DNA from: Psychrobacter sp.
GTDB lineage: Bacteria > Pseudomonadota > Gammaproteobacteria > Pseudomonadales > Moraxellaceae
DNA length: 64,000 bases
Reading direction: 5' to 3'
NCBI GenBank assembly: GCA_018260445.1
Contig: JAGLBE010000014.1
Span: 1-64,000 of the forward strand
Below the pieces are notes generated by a model. It ran no database searches, was not told the DNA's origin, and worked only from the letters and a program-made list of their open reading frames with translations. Below are positions 28,001 through 37,092 of the stretch, piece by piece. Position numbers and translations under genes: made by a program. Every line of letters begins with the position of its first letter. Position 1 is the stretch's first letter.

Positions 28001-30169
28001 GAGCCATATTTGCTCTAAACCTTGCTCAAATTGCAAACGTACTAGCGCCATATCGACACTATCGACATGCTTAAGCAGCAGCTCAAATTCCTGCATCCAT
28101 AACGTCTCAACCTTAACTCTAGCTTGGCTACGCTCACTGTTGTCATCACTGCTGCTATCAATACGGCCATTCATTTTAGCCGTCTCGCCAGTCGAAGTCG
28201 CTCCAAACTCATAGGCTTGCGCCGATACCACATCCACACCAAATTTCTCTAATATGGGCAATACTTTTGACAGTATGGCCGGCTCGCCGCTGCCGTAAAC
28301 TTTGAGATTCAGCTGATTGCTTTGGGTGCCCGTAGACTGGTATAAATGCCACAATAAGGGGCTATCTTTGGTCAAACGGTCTAAGCGCTCGATGTCCAGC
28401 ACCGCCACACGGGCATCAAACTGCTCACGATACGAAGCGGGTATATGGGTTAAAAATCGAGTGAGTAATTTGTGGGCGCCGGCCTCACCAACGTGTTCTA
28501 GCAAAGCTTGCTCAAACCTATCTTCCCAATTTTGCATCAAGTCAATCAACGTACCCTCAAGCGTTTTTATGTCCACTGTTTTAATATGACCCGGCACCGT
28601 ACGCACATGAATATGGACACGGGCATGATTGGACTCATTAAACTGGGTCGTGAAACCTGACGACAGGCCACCAAAGGCCGCCGTTAACGCCTTTTGAATT
28701 TTTACTCGAAGCTTGGTATTAAACTTTGAGCGGGGGATATACACCAAGCAGGAGACAAAGCGTTGATAATGATCGATACGGGCAAACAGGCGCAAGCGTT
28801 TGCGGTCTTGCAGGTTGGCGACCCCAGAGACCATATCATACAACTCATCAACACGGCCTTGAAACAAATCGTCCCGTGGCAAGGTGTTGATGATATGCAC
28901 CATTTTATGATAGGCATGCCCATCTTTTGGCAGATTGGCTTTGGCCAAAATTTGCGCTGTTTTTTCGCGCAGTAAAGGAATATCCGTCACATCCAATTGA
29001 TAAGCGCGTGAGGTGAGCAAGCCGATAAAACGATACTCACCGACTAATTGATTGTTGTCATCAAACTTTTGGATGCCTAAAAAGTCCATATAGGCTAAGC
29101 GATGCACGGGTGAAAAATGGCTCGATTTAGATAACAGTAGGACTTGCGGCACAGTCAGCAGATGCTTTAGCTCATCTGGTAATTCGTGAAAACTTGCCGA
29201 TTGTTCATTATCTAAATTGCCTTTTAACAATCCCAGCCCACTACCGCCAACCGTATGCAACGTTGGCGTAGCTTGGCATTGTTCAGCATTGTTTTGATTA
29301 GCGTTGTTTTGATTAGCGTTGTTTTTGTCCGCACTGTTTTTGTCCGCAGGGTTGTTATCAGCACTGTTGTTATTAGCGTTGTCAGTGTCTTGAGCAACCG
29401 ATAGTTGACCCATACTCACATTATCAAAACGATATTCACGATAGCCTAGAAATATAAAATGGTCATCCAATATCCAGTCTAAAAAAGTTTGCACCTCATC
29501 CATACTGTATTGGCTACCCGCCACTTGCTTACCCACCAAATCCTCTTTGATGTTGCGCAGTTGCGTTTTCATAGCGGGCCAATCCGCCACTACGTTATCA
29601 AGCACCGTCACTTTATCCAACAATAGGGATTGAATTCGCGCTAATTCAGCGGCATCACAGCGGTCGATTTCGCAATGAATCATCGAGATGTAACGGGTTT
29701 CGCTATTATCGATGCGCTCAACGCCTACAATCGCGCCAGCGTCATCCCAATTAACTTGCAAAATCGTATGAAACAGGCGATGGACGTTGATACCCTTAGT
29801 CTCCAAACCCATCAACAAGGTGTCGACTAAAAAGGGGCGGTTGTAGGCCACCAGCTGAATCACACTGTGTGAGCTATGAAAACGCTGCGCCTCAACAGTT
29901 GGGTTAAACACCGTGATGCTGGGCGACTGGCGATTGTATTGTTTGAGCAAGCTTAGATGATGCAGCGCCATGCCCGCTAAATCGGCTTGGCTTAGGCGCA
30001 AGCTGTCCTCTTCGCTCAAGTTGCGGTAATACACCTGTACAAACTGGCTGACCAATGCTTTATCGGTTGTCGCATAATCACTAGCAAGTTGGGTCACCTT
30101 ATCAACCAATTTAGCAATGTTCTCACTGTGAAAACTGGGAGACTGAGCTTGAATCTGAGTGTGGGTCAT
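25028..30169 (-). CDS. gdhB: NAD-specific glutamate dehydrogenase (large type)
   Basis: Catabolic enzyme of the L-GDH180 class: glutamate to 2-oxoglutarate and ammonium with NAD+. 1,713 residues from the ATG at 30169, in the family range of ~1,600-1,700. The catalytic core holds GGLRWSDRMEDFRTEVLGL and IVPVGSKGGF; the nucleotide-binding part holds GIGDMSGDVFGNGML and HIFIDPNP; ACT-like regulatory segments come earlier. An Asn/Ala/Asp repeat insert encoded by TTGTTTTGATTAGCG-like repeats lies near 29,280-29,395. The frame is open 81 codons further upstream, but that part encodes only a Thr/Ile low-complexity run from the SSR; an AAGGA ribosome site 8 nt before the ATG at 30169 supports this start. 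Convergent with sbcC. Intact. Confidence 0.95.
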   Translation of the reverse strand: MTHTQIQAQSPSFHSENIAKLVDKVTQLASDYATTDKALVSQFVQVYYRNLSEEDSLRLSQADLAGMALHHLSLLKQYNRQSPSITVFNPTVEAQRFHSSHSVIQLVAYNRPFLVDTLLMGLETKGINVHRLFHTILQVNWDDAGAIVGVERIDNSETRYISMIHCEIDRCDAAELARIQSLLLDKVTVLDNVVADWPAMKTQLRNIKEDLVGKQVAGSQYSMDEVQTFLDWILDDHFIFLGYREYRFDNVSMGQLSVAQDTDNANNNSADNNPADKNSADKNNANQNNANQNNAEQCQATPTLHTVGGSGLGLLKGNLDNEQSASFHELPDELKHLLTVPQVLLLSKSSHFSPVHRLAYMDFLGIQKFDDNNQLVGEYRFIGLLTSRAYQLDVTDIPLLREKTAQILAKANLPKDGHAYHKMVHIINTLPRDDLFQGRVDELYDMVSGVANLQDRKRLRLFARIDHYQRFVSCLVYIPRSKFNTKLRVKIQKALTAAFGGLSSGFTTQFNESNHARVHIHVRTVPGHIKTVDIKTLEGTLIDLMQNWEDRFEQALLEHVGEAGAHKLLTRFLTHIPASYREQFDARVAVLDIERLDRLTKDSPLLWHLYQSTGTQSNQLNLKVYGSGEPAILSKVLPILEKFGVDVVSAQAYEFGATSTGETAKMNGRIDSSSDDNSERSQARVKVETLWMQEFELLLKHVDSVDMALVRLQFEQGLEQIWLNKVESDNLNELILTTKLETYEVVVLRALARYMQQAKAPFSRQYIERTLVKNSHISVLLVELFDARMNPEYFAIEEGDSSAKSAALQTAIETALSNVSSLDEDRIIRWYLNLLSAMLRTNYYQRDDDGQRKDRLAFKFASSDIINLPKPKPMFEIFVYSPSLDAIHLRSGKVARGGLRWSDRMEDFRTEVLGLVKAQIVKNTVIVPVGSKGGFIAKKANMAEGREAFLAEGKQAYKTFLRGMLDLTDNIVDGHIVHPNSTVRYDGDDPYLVVAADKGTATFSDIANSVSSEYNFWLGDAFASGGSVGYDHKAMGITAKGAWESVKRHFRLEGMDIQAKDDVTVVGIGDMSGDVFGNGMLLSKHIKLQAAFNHLHIFIDPNPNSNADSDADSDAAFNERARLFELPRSTWEDYNQALISQGGGVFSRADKSIAISVEMQQAFDIRAEAMTPNELIHALLKAPVDLIWNGGIGTYVKSSDESHADVGDRANDLLRVDGREVRAKVIGEGGNLGCTQRGRIEYARFGGIDGKGGRIYTDAIDNSGGVNCSDHEVNIKILLGKVVEQGDMTLKQRNQLLESMTDAVSELVLRQNYLQPQAIELSALDAAATLNEHQRFIQFLERQDRLDRLIEFLPSDDEISARREHGEGLTNPELAIVLAYGKMWVYDELLKSDLPDDPYFVDELRKYFPDELASRFFNEMTQHRLHREIISTYLTNSIVNRLGIEAIFRLAEDTDQSLASIVRAYTITRDVYRITQAWQHIEAMDNKIDATVQLHLGKQIRAVLERTIIWFINAFGASLDVSAMIVRFGDSVTTLTKAGGFIETHFEALLKTDLAAVMADGLAHDDAMLFVKLPYHIDALDAALLSEKYSISVEAVADLYFEAYYLLEIDWMLDKVSQLPQQTYWERRARYALINELNRLLRQLLNQVLSTEQINQSEQAKQSEQPKQALATWQQTHSDKMRYIKHNMSEVETQKIDLAVLSVIMSELTRLVD

Positions 30170-30186
30170 TGTGCTATTCCTTGTCG

Positions 30187-30246
30187 TTATTGTTATTGTT
30201 ATTGTTATTGTTGTTGAAGTTGTTGAAGTTGTTGAAGTTGTTGAAG
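30187..30246. repeat. Compound simple-sequence repeat in gdhB leader
   Basis: (TTATTG)4 at 30187-30210 is followed by (TTGTTGAAG)4 at 30211-30246, then degenerate TTG-rich sequence to about 30282. The whole block lies 18-110 bp upstream of the gdhB start codon, between any promoter and the ribosome site. Changes in copy number could alter leader length or promoter spacing. Confidence 0.8.
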
Positions 30247-30535
30247 TTGTTGTTATTGTTGTTGTCGTTATTGTTGTAGTTGTACTTAACGTTATAAGAT
30301 TTAAGGTAACGATGCTTGGATAACTGGCTGAAGTAATGATGGATGGATGGATGCTTGATAATAACGACGGGTTAGATGAGTGATGATAATAAACCAAATG
30401 TGTAAAACTCAAGATGGGTGATGGGTAAAAATGAAGCGTTACGCTAAATCATCGCACACCCCTGCCCTAATGTCCCTAGCTGGCAAACAAAATTGACAAA
30501 ATTAATCACAATACGCATTGATTATCTTGGGTATT

Positions 30536-31672
30536 TTAAGAATCGCACTGAATATTGTTGCCTTTGGTATTAATGCACAGCTTGCTGCCATCTTTTAAAT
30601 TGCCAATCCACGCTTTGCCGTTTTTAAAAGTAAAGGCAGGCACCCCTTTGTAAGTACTCGTTTTAGTACGATTCACCCCTACATCCTCAAAGCGAAACGG
30701 TATCACCAGCTGCCCGGATAAATCCACAAAGCCCCATTTATTGTCTATCTTGACGCCGGCTAAGCCTTCAGAAAACGGGGTGACCTCATCAAAGGCAAAG
30801 TTAATCATGGGCACATCATTATGGCTAACAAAGCCCCACTTGCCATCACGCTTGGCCGTTTGCCAAACCTCGGCCCTTACTGCGTTGCTCGGCGTATTTA
30901 GGGGGGTGTTTAGAGGGGTATTGCGTGAGTTGTTACCCGTACTTGTGGATTTGGAAGTGGCAGATTTGTTGCTTGGACGGGCGTTATTGCTGGCAGCGTT
31001 GCGCTTCGCCGTATTGACCGCGGTACCCATATTTGTATTGGCTGAGGGTTGGCTACTATTAGCCTGCTGTTTTTTAGGCGGCGCTATCTTGCGCGCGTTT
31101 TCATCTAACCAAATAACACTGCCGTCATTTTTGACGACTTTAGCGCTTCCTGATTCATAATCGCTAATCGTTTGATAATCGGATGAAAAAGATAAAATTA
31201 CCTTATTATTGCCGTCAATAATGCCAAAGTTACCCTGTTTTTTCACAATAATGCGATTGTCATTGGCGGGTCGTGCCCAGCCTTTGGTGAGGGCATCACC
31301 TATCATAACGTCGTAAATAGCAGGCACCACTTCGCGGCCTGACATAGTGACATACCCCACTTTGCCGCCGCGTTGCACCGGTAGCAATCCTTCATTTAAC
31401 TGAAAAACATCCACTTGCGAATAGCGCGACAAATCGACGACTCTTTTGCCTTTGCTATCAATTAAATCGACCGGCGCGCCAGAGTCTTTGACCGCCAAAA
31501 AATAAGCACTATTGGCGGTACAGGAGACGTGTTTGTAGTAACTTTTGGGGATGTTGCAAGCGTAGGCGGGCGCGCTTAGTGTTGTCAAGGTAGCAGCTAC
31601 TGCAACCATAGACAGGGCAGTTTTAAGAGAAAAACGGGGTTGACATATAGACATAGGTTTTGGGTTCGGCAT
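30536..31672 (-). CDS. Secreted WG-repeat protein
   Basis: 378-residue exported protein. A Sec signal peptide (basic start, hydrophobic SMVAVAATLTTLSA, cleavage after AYA near residue 38) is followed by WG (KWG-type) repeats: GKVGYVTMSGREVVP, GNFGIIDGNNKVI, GKWGFVSHNDVPMINFAFDEV and NKWGFVDLSGQLVIPFRFEDV. These form beta-strand repeats of unknown partner. A low-complexity Asn/Ser/Thr linker (about residues 205-265) contains a short TPLNTPLNTP repeat. Two Cys pairs (mature N-terminus and the last 15 residues) could form disulfides in the periplasm. No operon partner. Function unknown. Confidence 0.78.
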   Translation of the reverse strand: MPNPKPMSICQPRFSLKTALSMVAVAATLTTLSAPAYACNIPKSYYKHVSCTANSAYFLAVKDSGAPVDLIDSKGKRVVDLSRYSQVDVFQLNEGLLPVQRGGKVGYVTMSGREVVPAIYDVMIGDALTKGWARPANDNRIIVKKQGNFGIIDGNNKVILSFSSDYQTISDYESGSAKVVKNDGSVIWLDENARKIAPPKKQQANSSQPSANTNMGTAVNTAKRNAASNNARPSNKSATSKSTSTGNNSRNTPLNTPLNTPSNAVRAEVWQTAKRDGKWGFVSHNDVPMINFAFDEVTPFSEGLAGVKIDNKWGFVDLSGQLVIPFRFEDVGVNRTKTSTYKGVPAFTFKNGKAWIGNLKDGSKLCINTKGNNIQCDS

Positions 31673-32112
31673 TGACTGTGGTAACGGTTTTAGAAAGTGA
31701 CATCATTCACTGACTATAAGATTACCATTGTATGGCAGTATTTAAAATTGCTAGATTGTATTGCGGTGTGTTGGGCTTTTAGACATTTAGATTTAGAGGT
31801 AGTTAGCCGTCTATAGCGACAAGACTTGCTTTTTTTTCGGCTAAAGCGATGATTTATATACACTGTCAATCTAAGCCGGCATCTTTATAAAAGTATAACG
31901 ATTTACGCCAACAACCAAAGGCAATAAAACCCAGTAAATTAACTGGGTTTAATCTTAGACATACCATGATCGCTATCTTATCAAATTAACCCATTAATGC
32001 AGGGCTATTAGCCTAGCCTACGCTTGCTTAATACCTTATGAACACCTTTAATGTATTAGCGTCACACTTGTATAATTCAACAGACACACCCTCACTTAAA
32101 AGGGTCTTAGCA
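31673..32112. other. Intergenic spacer, no coding signal
   Basis: 440 bp between two leftward genes. It holds the terminator-like hairpin at 31927-31950 (listed separately) and a possible second stem TTAGCCG/CGGCTAA near 31807-31850 around a T-run. No ORF remnant recognised. Confidence 0.5.
31927..31950 (-). terminator. Hairpin downstream of lactone oxidase gene
   Basis: Perfect 9-bp stem AAACCCAGT/ACTGGGTTT with a 6-nt loop. On the reverse strand the stem ends in GGGTTTTATT, a short U-rich tail. It lies 163 bp after the stop codon of the FAD oxidase gene, so it is a plausible but somewhat distant terminator. Confidence 0.55.
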
Positions 32113-33444
32113 TCACACCATAAACTTCTGCTCAAGCCAGCGGTTTATAAATACCTTATCAGGGTCATAGTCTGCCCGTATCTCTAAAAAACGTTTTAGT
32201 TGTGGGTATAAATGGCGTATCTCGGCAGCGTCCAGCTTATTAACCTTGCCCCAGTGCGGGCGAGCGTGCCATTTTTTCATATAGTCGTTCACCCAGTTAA
32301 ACAATGGCTCGCAGTCCATACCTTGATACACATGAAACGATAAGACAGCACAATCACGGCCTTGGGTGGGGCTTAACATGCCCGACTCACCTTTATGGGT
32401 ACGCACCTCAATAGGAAAGTGTGAGCCTTTAATATCCTTTGCTAAAGCCTCATTCACCTCAGTGATGCAGGCGGTAAAATCGTTTAAATCAATAAAGTAC
32501 TCGGTTTCGTTAAACTTAACGCCGCGCGGGGTCGGAAACACCTCATAACTATAGCCCTCACGCTGTACATTAGGAATAGAATTGGCGGATATCTGACTCA
32601 CCTTTAACACATAGCTTGGAAATTTGCGGGCCAGCTCACACAGTAAATAAAACGCACCGTTCAACACCAGCCTGCTGTCAAAACTGTCTTTCATTTTTTG
32701 CCGGCGGCTCATGGGTTTAGGCTCGATAACCGATAAGGTTTTTTGCTGCAACTTATGGGTACCCGGAAACAAGAACCACTCTAAATGCCGGTGTTGATGA
32801 ATACCCTGCTCAAACTGCGCCACAGCATCGGCAAACTCTAAGCGCTGGTTTTGCTCTTTTAAACCATACATTGGCACCACCCGAATGGTTAATTTGGTAA
32901 AAATGCCTAGCATACCAAGGCTGGCATGTAGTGCATTGCCCAGCTCATCGGTTGCAGGGTCGCCGCGGCGATGCTGGTGCAATTTGCCGCAACCATCCAC
33001 CCATTCCCACGCCACCACCTGATTGGCAATAGAGCCAAGCGAGATGCCCGTGCCGTGGGTGGCGGTACTTACCGCGCCGGCAAGCGTTTGCGCTTGCACA
33101 TCGCCCATGTTCTCTAACGCAAGGCCATGTTCTCGCAAGGCGTCGCCTATCTCATACAAATACGTACCCGCATACAATGTGGCTTCTTGTGCCTCCTTAT
33201 TCACCTCAATAAGCCCACGCATATGGTGCAAACTAAGCGCTATTTCCTCAGGTTGGGCACAGCCGCTAAACGAATGCGCCGCCCCCGTGACCCGAATGCG
33301 TTTGCCGTGTTGCCGAGCGGTTTTAACAATGTCTTGTATCGCCGCAACCGTGTCTGGGATAAGCTTTTGTTCGGGCGTGGCTTGCACATAGCCCACCCAG
33401 TTTTCCCACGTTGGGTTATTTTGCCAATGGGTTAATGAAAACAT
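32113..33444 (-). CDS. FAD-linked aldonolactone oxidase (ALO/GULO family)
   Basis: 443-residue flavoprotein of the vanillyl-alcohol-oxidase superfamily. The N-terminal FAD domain (about residues 20-190) contains TGAAHSFSG, where His-57 matches the residue that carries covalent FAD in many aldonolactone oxidases, and THGTGISLGSIANQV near 132-147. The C-terminal ALO domain ends HWGKVNK and DYDPDKVFINRWLEQ, typical of D-arabinono-/L-gulono-1,4-lactone oxidases. Substrate is unknown. The gene starts 13 bp inside the end of the upstream PLP-protein gene, so the two are translationally coupled and probably act in one pathway. No signal peptide. Confidence 0.85.
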   Translation of the reverse strand: MFSLTHWQNNPTWENWVGYVQATPEQKLIPDTVAAIQDIVKTARQHGKRIRVTGAAHSFSGCAQPEEIALSLHHMRGLIEVNKEAQEATLYAGTYLYEIGDALREHGLALENMGDVQAQTLAGAVSTATHGTGISLGSIANQVVAWEWVDGCGKLHQHRRGDPATDELGNALHASLGMLGIFTKLTIRVVPMYGLKEQNQRLEFADAVAQFEQGIHQHRHLEWFLFPGTHKLQQKTLSVIEPKPMSRRQKMKDSFDSRLVLNGAFYLLCELARKFPSYVLKVSQISANSIPNVQREGYSYEVFPTPRGVKFNETEYFIDLNDFTACITEVNEALAKDIKGSHFPIEVRTHKGESGMLSPTQGRDCAVLSFHVYQGMDCEPLFNWVNDYMKKWHARPHWGKVNKLDAAEIRHLYPQLKRFLEIRADYDPDKVFINRWLEQKFMV

Positions 33445-34712
33445 TTGCCATCTCCCCGGTAGGTGGTCATTATTTGATTGGTGCTATTTAATCCTGTTGT
33501 TGACGGGCTTGCTGTTGTGGCGGCACTGATAGCCGCCTTGCTTTGATAACCAATAAGCTGGTTAAAATGCTCACACAGTTCGCCTGCTTTGGCATGGCGA
33601 CACCACACATAATCGCCAATTTTTACTGGATTTACTGATGCGCCATCAAACACCTGCATTGGGGTTTGCACCTCGCCGAAGCCTTCATCGCTTAAAATCG
33701 TTAAATTTTTGGGATAATGCACCACGGGGCTTTTATCACTACCGCTGGCACCCGATGCGATAAAACCGCCCCCATGACAGGTGATCACGTTGTGGGAAGC
33801 TTGCCCTAACTGACTTAATAAGCGGTTTTTGGCAGGGCTTTCGGGGTGGCGAGTCACTTGCAGCACAAACCCAGCGGCGGGCTTAAAGGCGTGCATGCTG
33901 TCCATATAATCAAAATACGCCGGTTTATAATAGGCCGACCCTACTGTGATTTCGGTGACCTCAGACTGGCTTGAAGTAAAATCCATACTGCCGCTGCCGC
34001 CGCCATTCACCAGTTGTAGCGGCTGCTGCTTTTTTTGTAGCAATGAGACGACCGCTTTACGGCGGCGGCTCACTTGTTTGGCAGACTGCTTTTTGAGCAA
34101 TTTAATGGCTGGCGCTAACAACGGCTTTTGCGGCAAGTGCTCGGGCAATCCTGCTATTTGCCCTTCATAACCCATCACCGCATTAATCGCAATGAATGGC
34201 AGACCCTCGGCTTGCTGTAGCAGTTTTTTCACGTCCTTTTTGCCCATCAATGCCGACCGCTTGGTGCCAAAATACAGCTTGGGCAACGCCATTGACATAT
34301 TGATATCCAAACAAACGGACACCTGAGTGTTGTGGGTTTTGCCCACCGCATTTAATATGGTCAGATGCTCAATGCGGTCTGCCATCCAAATCATGACAGC
34401 GCCGTTTTTAGTGTATTTAAATGTTTGCGCTATGCTGTCTTTATCTAAGCTGGGATACGCACAGAGGACGTTATCAAAGCCATTATCCAATAGATAAACA
34501 GACTCATCGGCGGCATAGGACATCAAGCCAATAAACTTAGGAGATTTGTTTTTGATATAGCGTAGTACGTCGATACTACGGATAGATTTGGTCGCCAAGC
34601 GCAAATTAACCGCTTGGGTTTTTTGATTGACCAGTTCAATATTATGGTCGAGGGCATCCATATCCAGCCAAGCACTGGGGGCATAGTCTGGGGCTATCGT
34701 TGCAAAGTCCAT
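33432..34712 (-). CDS. PLP-dependent amino acid aldolase/deaminase-like protein (alanine racemase N-domain fold)
   Basis: 426-residue protein with the fold-type III PLP barrel of D-threonine aldolase and D-serine dehydratase relatives. The N-terminus WLDMDALDHNI then LRLATKSIRS places the likely PLP lysine at Lys-42. Later GGGSGSMDF and the C-terminal beta domain (GDYVWCRHAKAGELCEHFNQL, with His and Cys as possible metal ligands) fit the family. The pairing with an aldonolactone oxidase gene, overlapping by 13 bp, also occurs in other bacteria as I recall, but the substrate is not established. Cytoplasmic. Ribosome site AAGGACTGC before the ATG. Confidence 0.8.
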   Translation of the reverse strand: MDFATIAPDYAPSAWLDMDALDHNIELVNQKTQAVNLRLATKSIRSIDVLRYIKNKSPKFIGLMSYAADESVYLLDNGFDNVLCAYPSLDKDSIAQTFKYTKNGAVMIWMADRIEHLTILNAVGKTHNTQVSVCLDINMSMALPKLYFGTKRSALMGKKDVKKLLQQAEGLPFIAINAVMGYEGQIAGLPEHLPQKPLLAPAIKLLKKQSAKQVSRRRKAVVSLLQKKQQPLQLVNGGGSGSMDFTSSQSEVTEITVGSAYYKPAYFDYMDSMHAFKPAAGFVLQVTRHPESPAKNRLLSQLGQASHNVITCHGGGFIASGASGSDKSPVVHYPKNLTILSDEGFGEVQTPMQVFDGASVNPVKIGDYVWCRHAKAGELCEHFNQLIGYQSKAAISAATTASPSTTGLNSTNQIMTTYRGDGKCFH

Positions 34713-34869
34713 TTGCAGTCCTTTTTGTTTGCAGTCCTTAATGTATGGATCGATTTAGCCGCCCTAAACATTAGTCCTAAAACGACAACAACTTAAATAC
34801 TCCTTGAATATCACCAAGGACACTGCTTAGAGCGAAACTTTAGACACATTATTTTATACCTAATGCCTT

Positions 34870-36540
34870 TTATATTTCTGTTTGACTGGCATAAAGTTCC
34901 CGCATCACTTTTTTGTCATGCTTGCCGACTGACGTTTTGGGTAAGTCGTCGACAAACAGAAATTGCTCGGGCACGCCATATTTAGCAATCAACCCTTTTT
35001 CAACTGCTTGTAGGGCGATGGCTTTAATATCCGCAGCTTTAGTGTCTTTAAAATCGGGCTTTAAAACGATGACCGCTAGGGGACGTTCGCCCCACTGTTC
35101 ATCGCGTACTCCAATGACTGACACATCAGCCACCGAGGGATGCAGCGATAAAATGGTCTCTATCTCCAGCGACGATATCCATTCTCCGCCCGATTTAATC
35201 ACATCTTTTAGGCGGTCGGTAATTTTGAGGGTACCATCGGCTTGAATAAGGGCAATATCTTGGGTATGCATGTAACCACCCTCCCATAGCTCTTGACCTG
35301 CGTCTGCGTTTTTAAAGTAGCTTTGCGTCAACCACGGCGCACGCAGGACAAGCTCACCTGTTTGCACCCCATCTTGCGGCTGTACGCTACCATCTTCACG
35401 CCATATCTGAGCATCGACCATGAGCACAGGTTTGCCCGTCATACAGCGGCGCTTCACATCGTCATCCAAACTCATTTTAGGGTCATCGGATTTAAATTCT
35501 GTCAAGCTAATCAATGGGGCTGTCTCACTCATACCATAGCCGGTATAGACTTCAATACCTGCTTGCAAGGCTGTTTTGGCCAAACCCTCTGTTAAGCGCG
35601 AGCCACCAATAATCATTTTTAAACCGTCAAACGTTTTGCCATCGCTCTGTGCTTGTTTTAGTAGCATTTGCAAAATAGTCGGCACACAATGGGTAATACT
35701 GACCTTCTCTTCTGCAATCAGCTTGAGCATACTATCTGGCGCATAACGCCCGGGGTACACTTGTTTGAGTCCCAACATAGTAGCTGTATAAGGAAATCCC
35801 CAGGCCATCACATGAAACATTGGGGTCATAGGCATATACACATCGCCGAGCACCAGCCCTTGCTTTTGTGGCAATACGCCTAATGATGCTGCTTCAGCCA
35901 AGGTATGTAGCACCAGTTGACGGTGGCTAAAAAACACCCCTTTAGGGTTGCCTGTGGTGCCCGAGGTATAAAAGGTAGTGGCAATGGTATTTTCATCAAA
36001 GTCTTGAAACTCAAACGTATCACTTGCCGCCTCAATCAAGGTCTCATAATCCCCTACCACCCTATTTTGGTTGACCCCAAATACGTTATCGGCGCTGACA
36101 CCATTATCATCAAGCCAAATAATGTGCTCAATTGAGGAATTCTCAAACTGATAATCTTTCACCAATGGCGCAAATTCAGAATTGACCAACAGCACTTTTG
36201 GTTTGGCATGATTCAGGGTATAGAGCACCTTATCGGGGGATAGACGCACATTAACCGTTTGCAACACATACTGCGACATCGGAATCGCAAAGTAGCATTC
36301 TAAAAAACGATGGCTGTCCCAATCCATCACCGCTACCACATCTTCCTTGTGCAAATTCAAACCTGCCAGCACATTGGCTAACTGATGAATGCGCACAAAA
36401 AAGTCGCTATACGCCATGCGTTTTTTATCCGCATAAATGATTTCTTGGTTTTGGGCGGTGCTGCAACAACGGTTTAACAACTGCTTAATCAATAGCGGAA
36501 ATTCATAAGCATTGGCGGTAGGCTGATAAGGGTTGGTCAT
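34870..36540 (-). CDS. AMP-binding fatty-acid--CoA ligase (AlkK type)
   Basis: 556-residue adenylate-forming enzyme that activates a carboxylic acid to its CoA thioester. ATP-binding P-loop TSGTTGNPKG at 192-201, the GYGMSETAPL motif near 329, TGELVLRAPW, and the C-terminal GEWISS and SVGKHDKK with the catalytic Lys near residue 542. The N-terminal segment (QTVNVRLSPDKVLYTLNHAKPKV) resembles medium-chain acyl-CoA ligases such as AlkK. Chain length is not determinable here. It is a single gene flanked by long spacers. Intact. Confidence 0.9.
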   Translation of the reverse strand: MTNPYQPTANAYEFPLLIKQLLNRCCSTAQNQEIIYADKKRMAYSDFFVRIHQLANVLAGLNLHKEDVVAVMDWDSHRFLECYFAIPMSQYVLQTVNVRLSPDKVLYTLNHAKPKVLLVNSEFAPLVKDYQFENSSIEHIIWLDDNGVSADNVFGVNQNRVVGDYETLIEAASDTFEFQDFDENTIATTFYTSGTTGNPKGVFFSHRQLVLHTLAEAASLGVLPQKQGLVLGDVYMPMTPMFHVMAWGFPYTATMLGLKQVYPGRYAPDSMLKLIAEEKVSITHCVPTILQMLLKQAQSDGKTFDGLKMIIGGSRLTEGLAKTALQAGIEVYTGYGMSETAPLISLTEFKSDDPKMSLDDDVKRRCMTGKPVLMVDAQIWREDGSVQPQDGVQTGELVLRAPWLTQSYFKNADAGQELWEGGYMHTQDIALIQADGTLKITDRLKDVIKSGGEWISSLEIETILSLHPSVADVSVIGVRDEQWGERPLAVIVLKPDFKDTKAADIKAIALQAVEKGLIAKYGVPEQFLFVDDLPKTSVGKHDKKVMRELYASQTEI

Positions 36541-37092
36541 AATTAATCCTTTAATTATATAGGTTGAGAGATTGAGAGGTTGAGACGTATGGCGCTATTG
36601 AGGCTATGGCATTATTGAGGCTATCGCTATGACCGCGACATGATGACTGCGCATCTATATAGCATCCTAGCATAGCGGTTTTATCCTGCCTTTCATCATA
36701 GCCAAGTCGCTGTTTTATGTAAAGTAAATCATTATTTTGATAACGCAAAGTCACACAATCGCTGATAAACAGTACTTTAATTAGCAGCGATTAGAGCCTG
36801 CTTTACTAGCAGTACTGCATTCTCAACTTTCCATCCTCAACTGTTTAGCCGCTTTTAGCCGCTTTATAACCGTAGCTCATCCCGCTTTGCGCCAAAAGCA
36901 CAAACGGCACCTCAACGTTTAGGCTGCATACTGCTATAATCAGGTTGCTTAAACTTAGGTTGCTTAAACTTAGCCGTTGTTTTACCCTTTGTTGTTTACC
37001 GTTAAAAGCTATTGTCTACAACCTCTCAAAACGTTATAGATTCTCAAAACGTTATAAAATCTCAAAACAGTCAAATTAAGGCAACCCACGTT
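36541..37092. other. Intergenic spacer with tandem repeats, xseA leader
   Basis: Divergent spacer. It holds a near-duplicate GCGCTATTGAGGCTATGG / GCATTATTGAGGCTATCG block near 36582-36620, a 15-nt unit GGTTGCTTAAACTTA twice at 36943-36972, and TCTCAAAACGTTATA-like units near 37024-37068. The xseA promoter is listed separately. An in-frame TTG at 37012 could extend xseA by 27 residues into the last repeat. Confidence 0.5.
36932..36940 (+). promoter_or_regulatory. Extended -10 promoter for xseAB
   Basis: TGCTATAAT is a full extended -10 (TGn plus TATAAT at 36935-36940), the best promoter-like element in this spacer. It lies about 150 bp before the preferred xseA start. No good -35 was seen, and the 15-nt tandem repeat begins right at the predicted transcription start. 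Confidence 0.5.

Noticed and set aside
30170..30412. 81-codon upstream extension of the gdhB frame
   Set aside because: It encodes only Thr/Ile/Ser low-complexity sequence from the leader microsatellite, and a good AAGGA ribosome site precedes the internal ATG at 30169.
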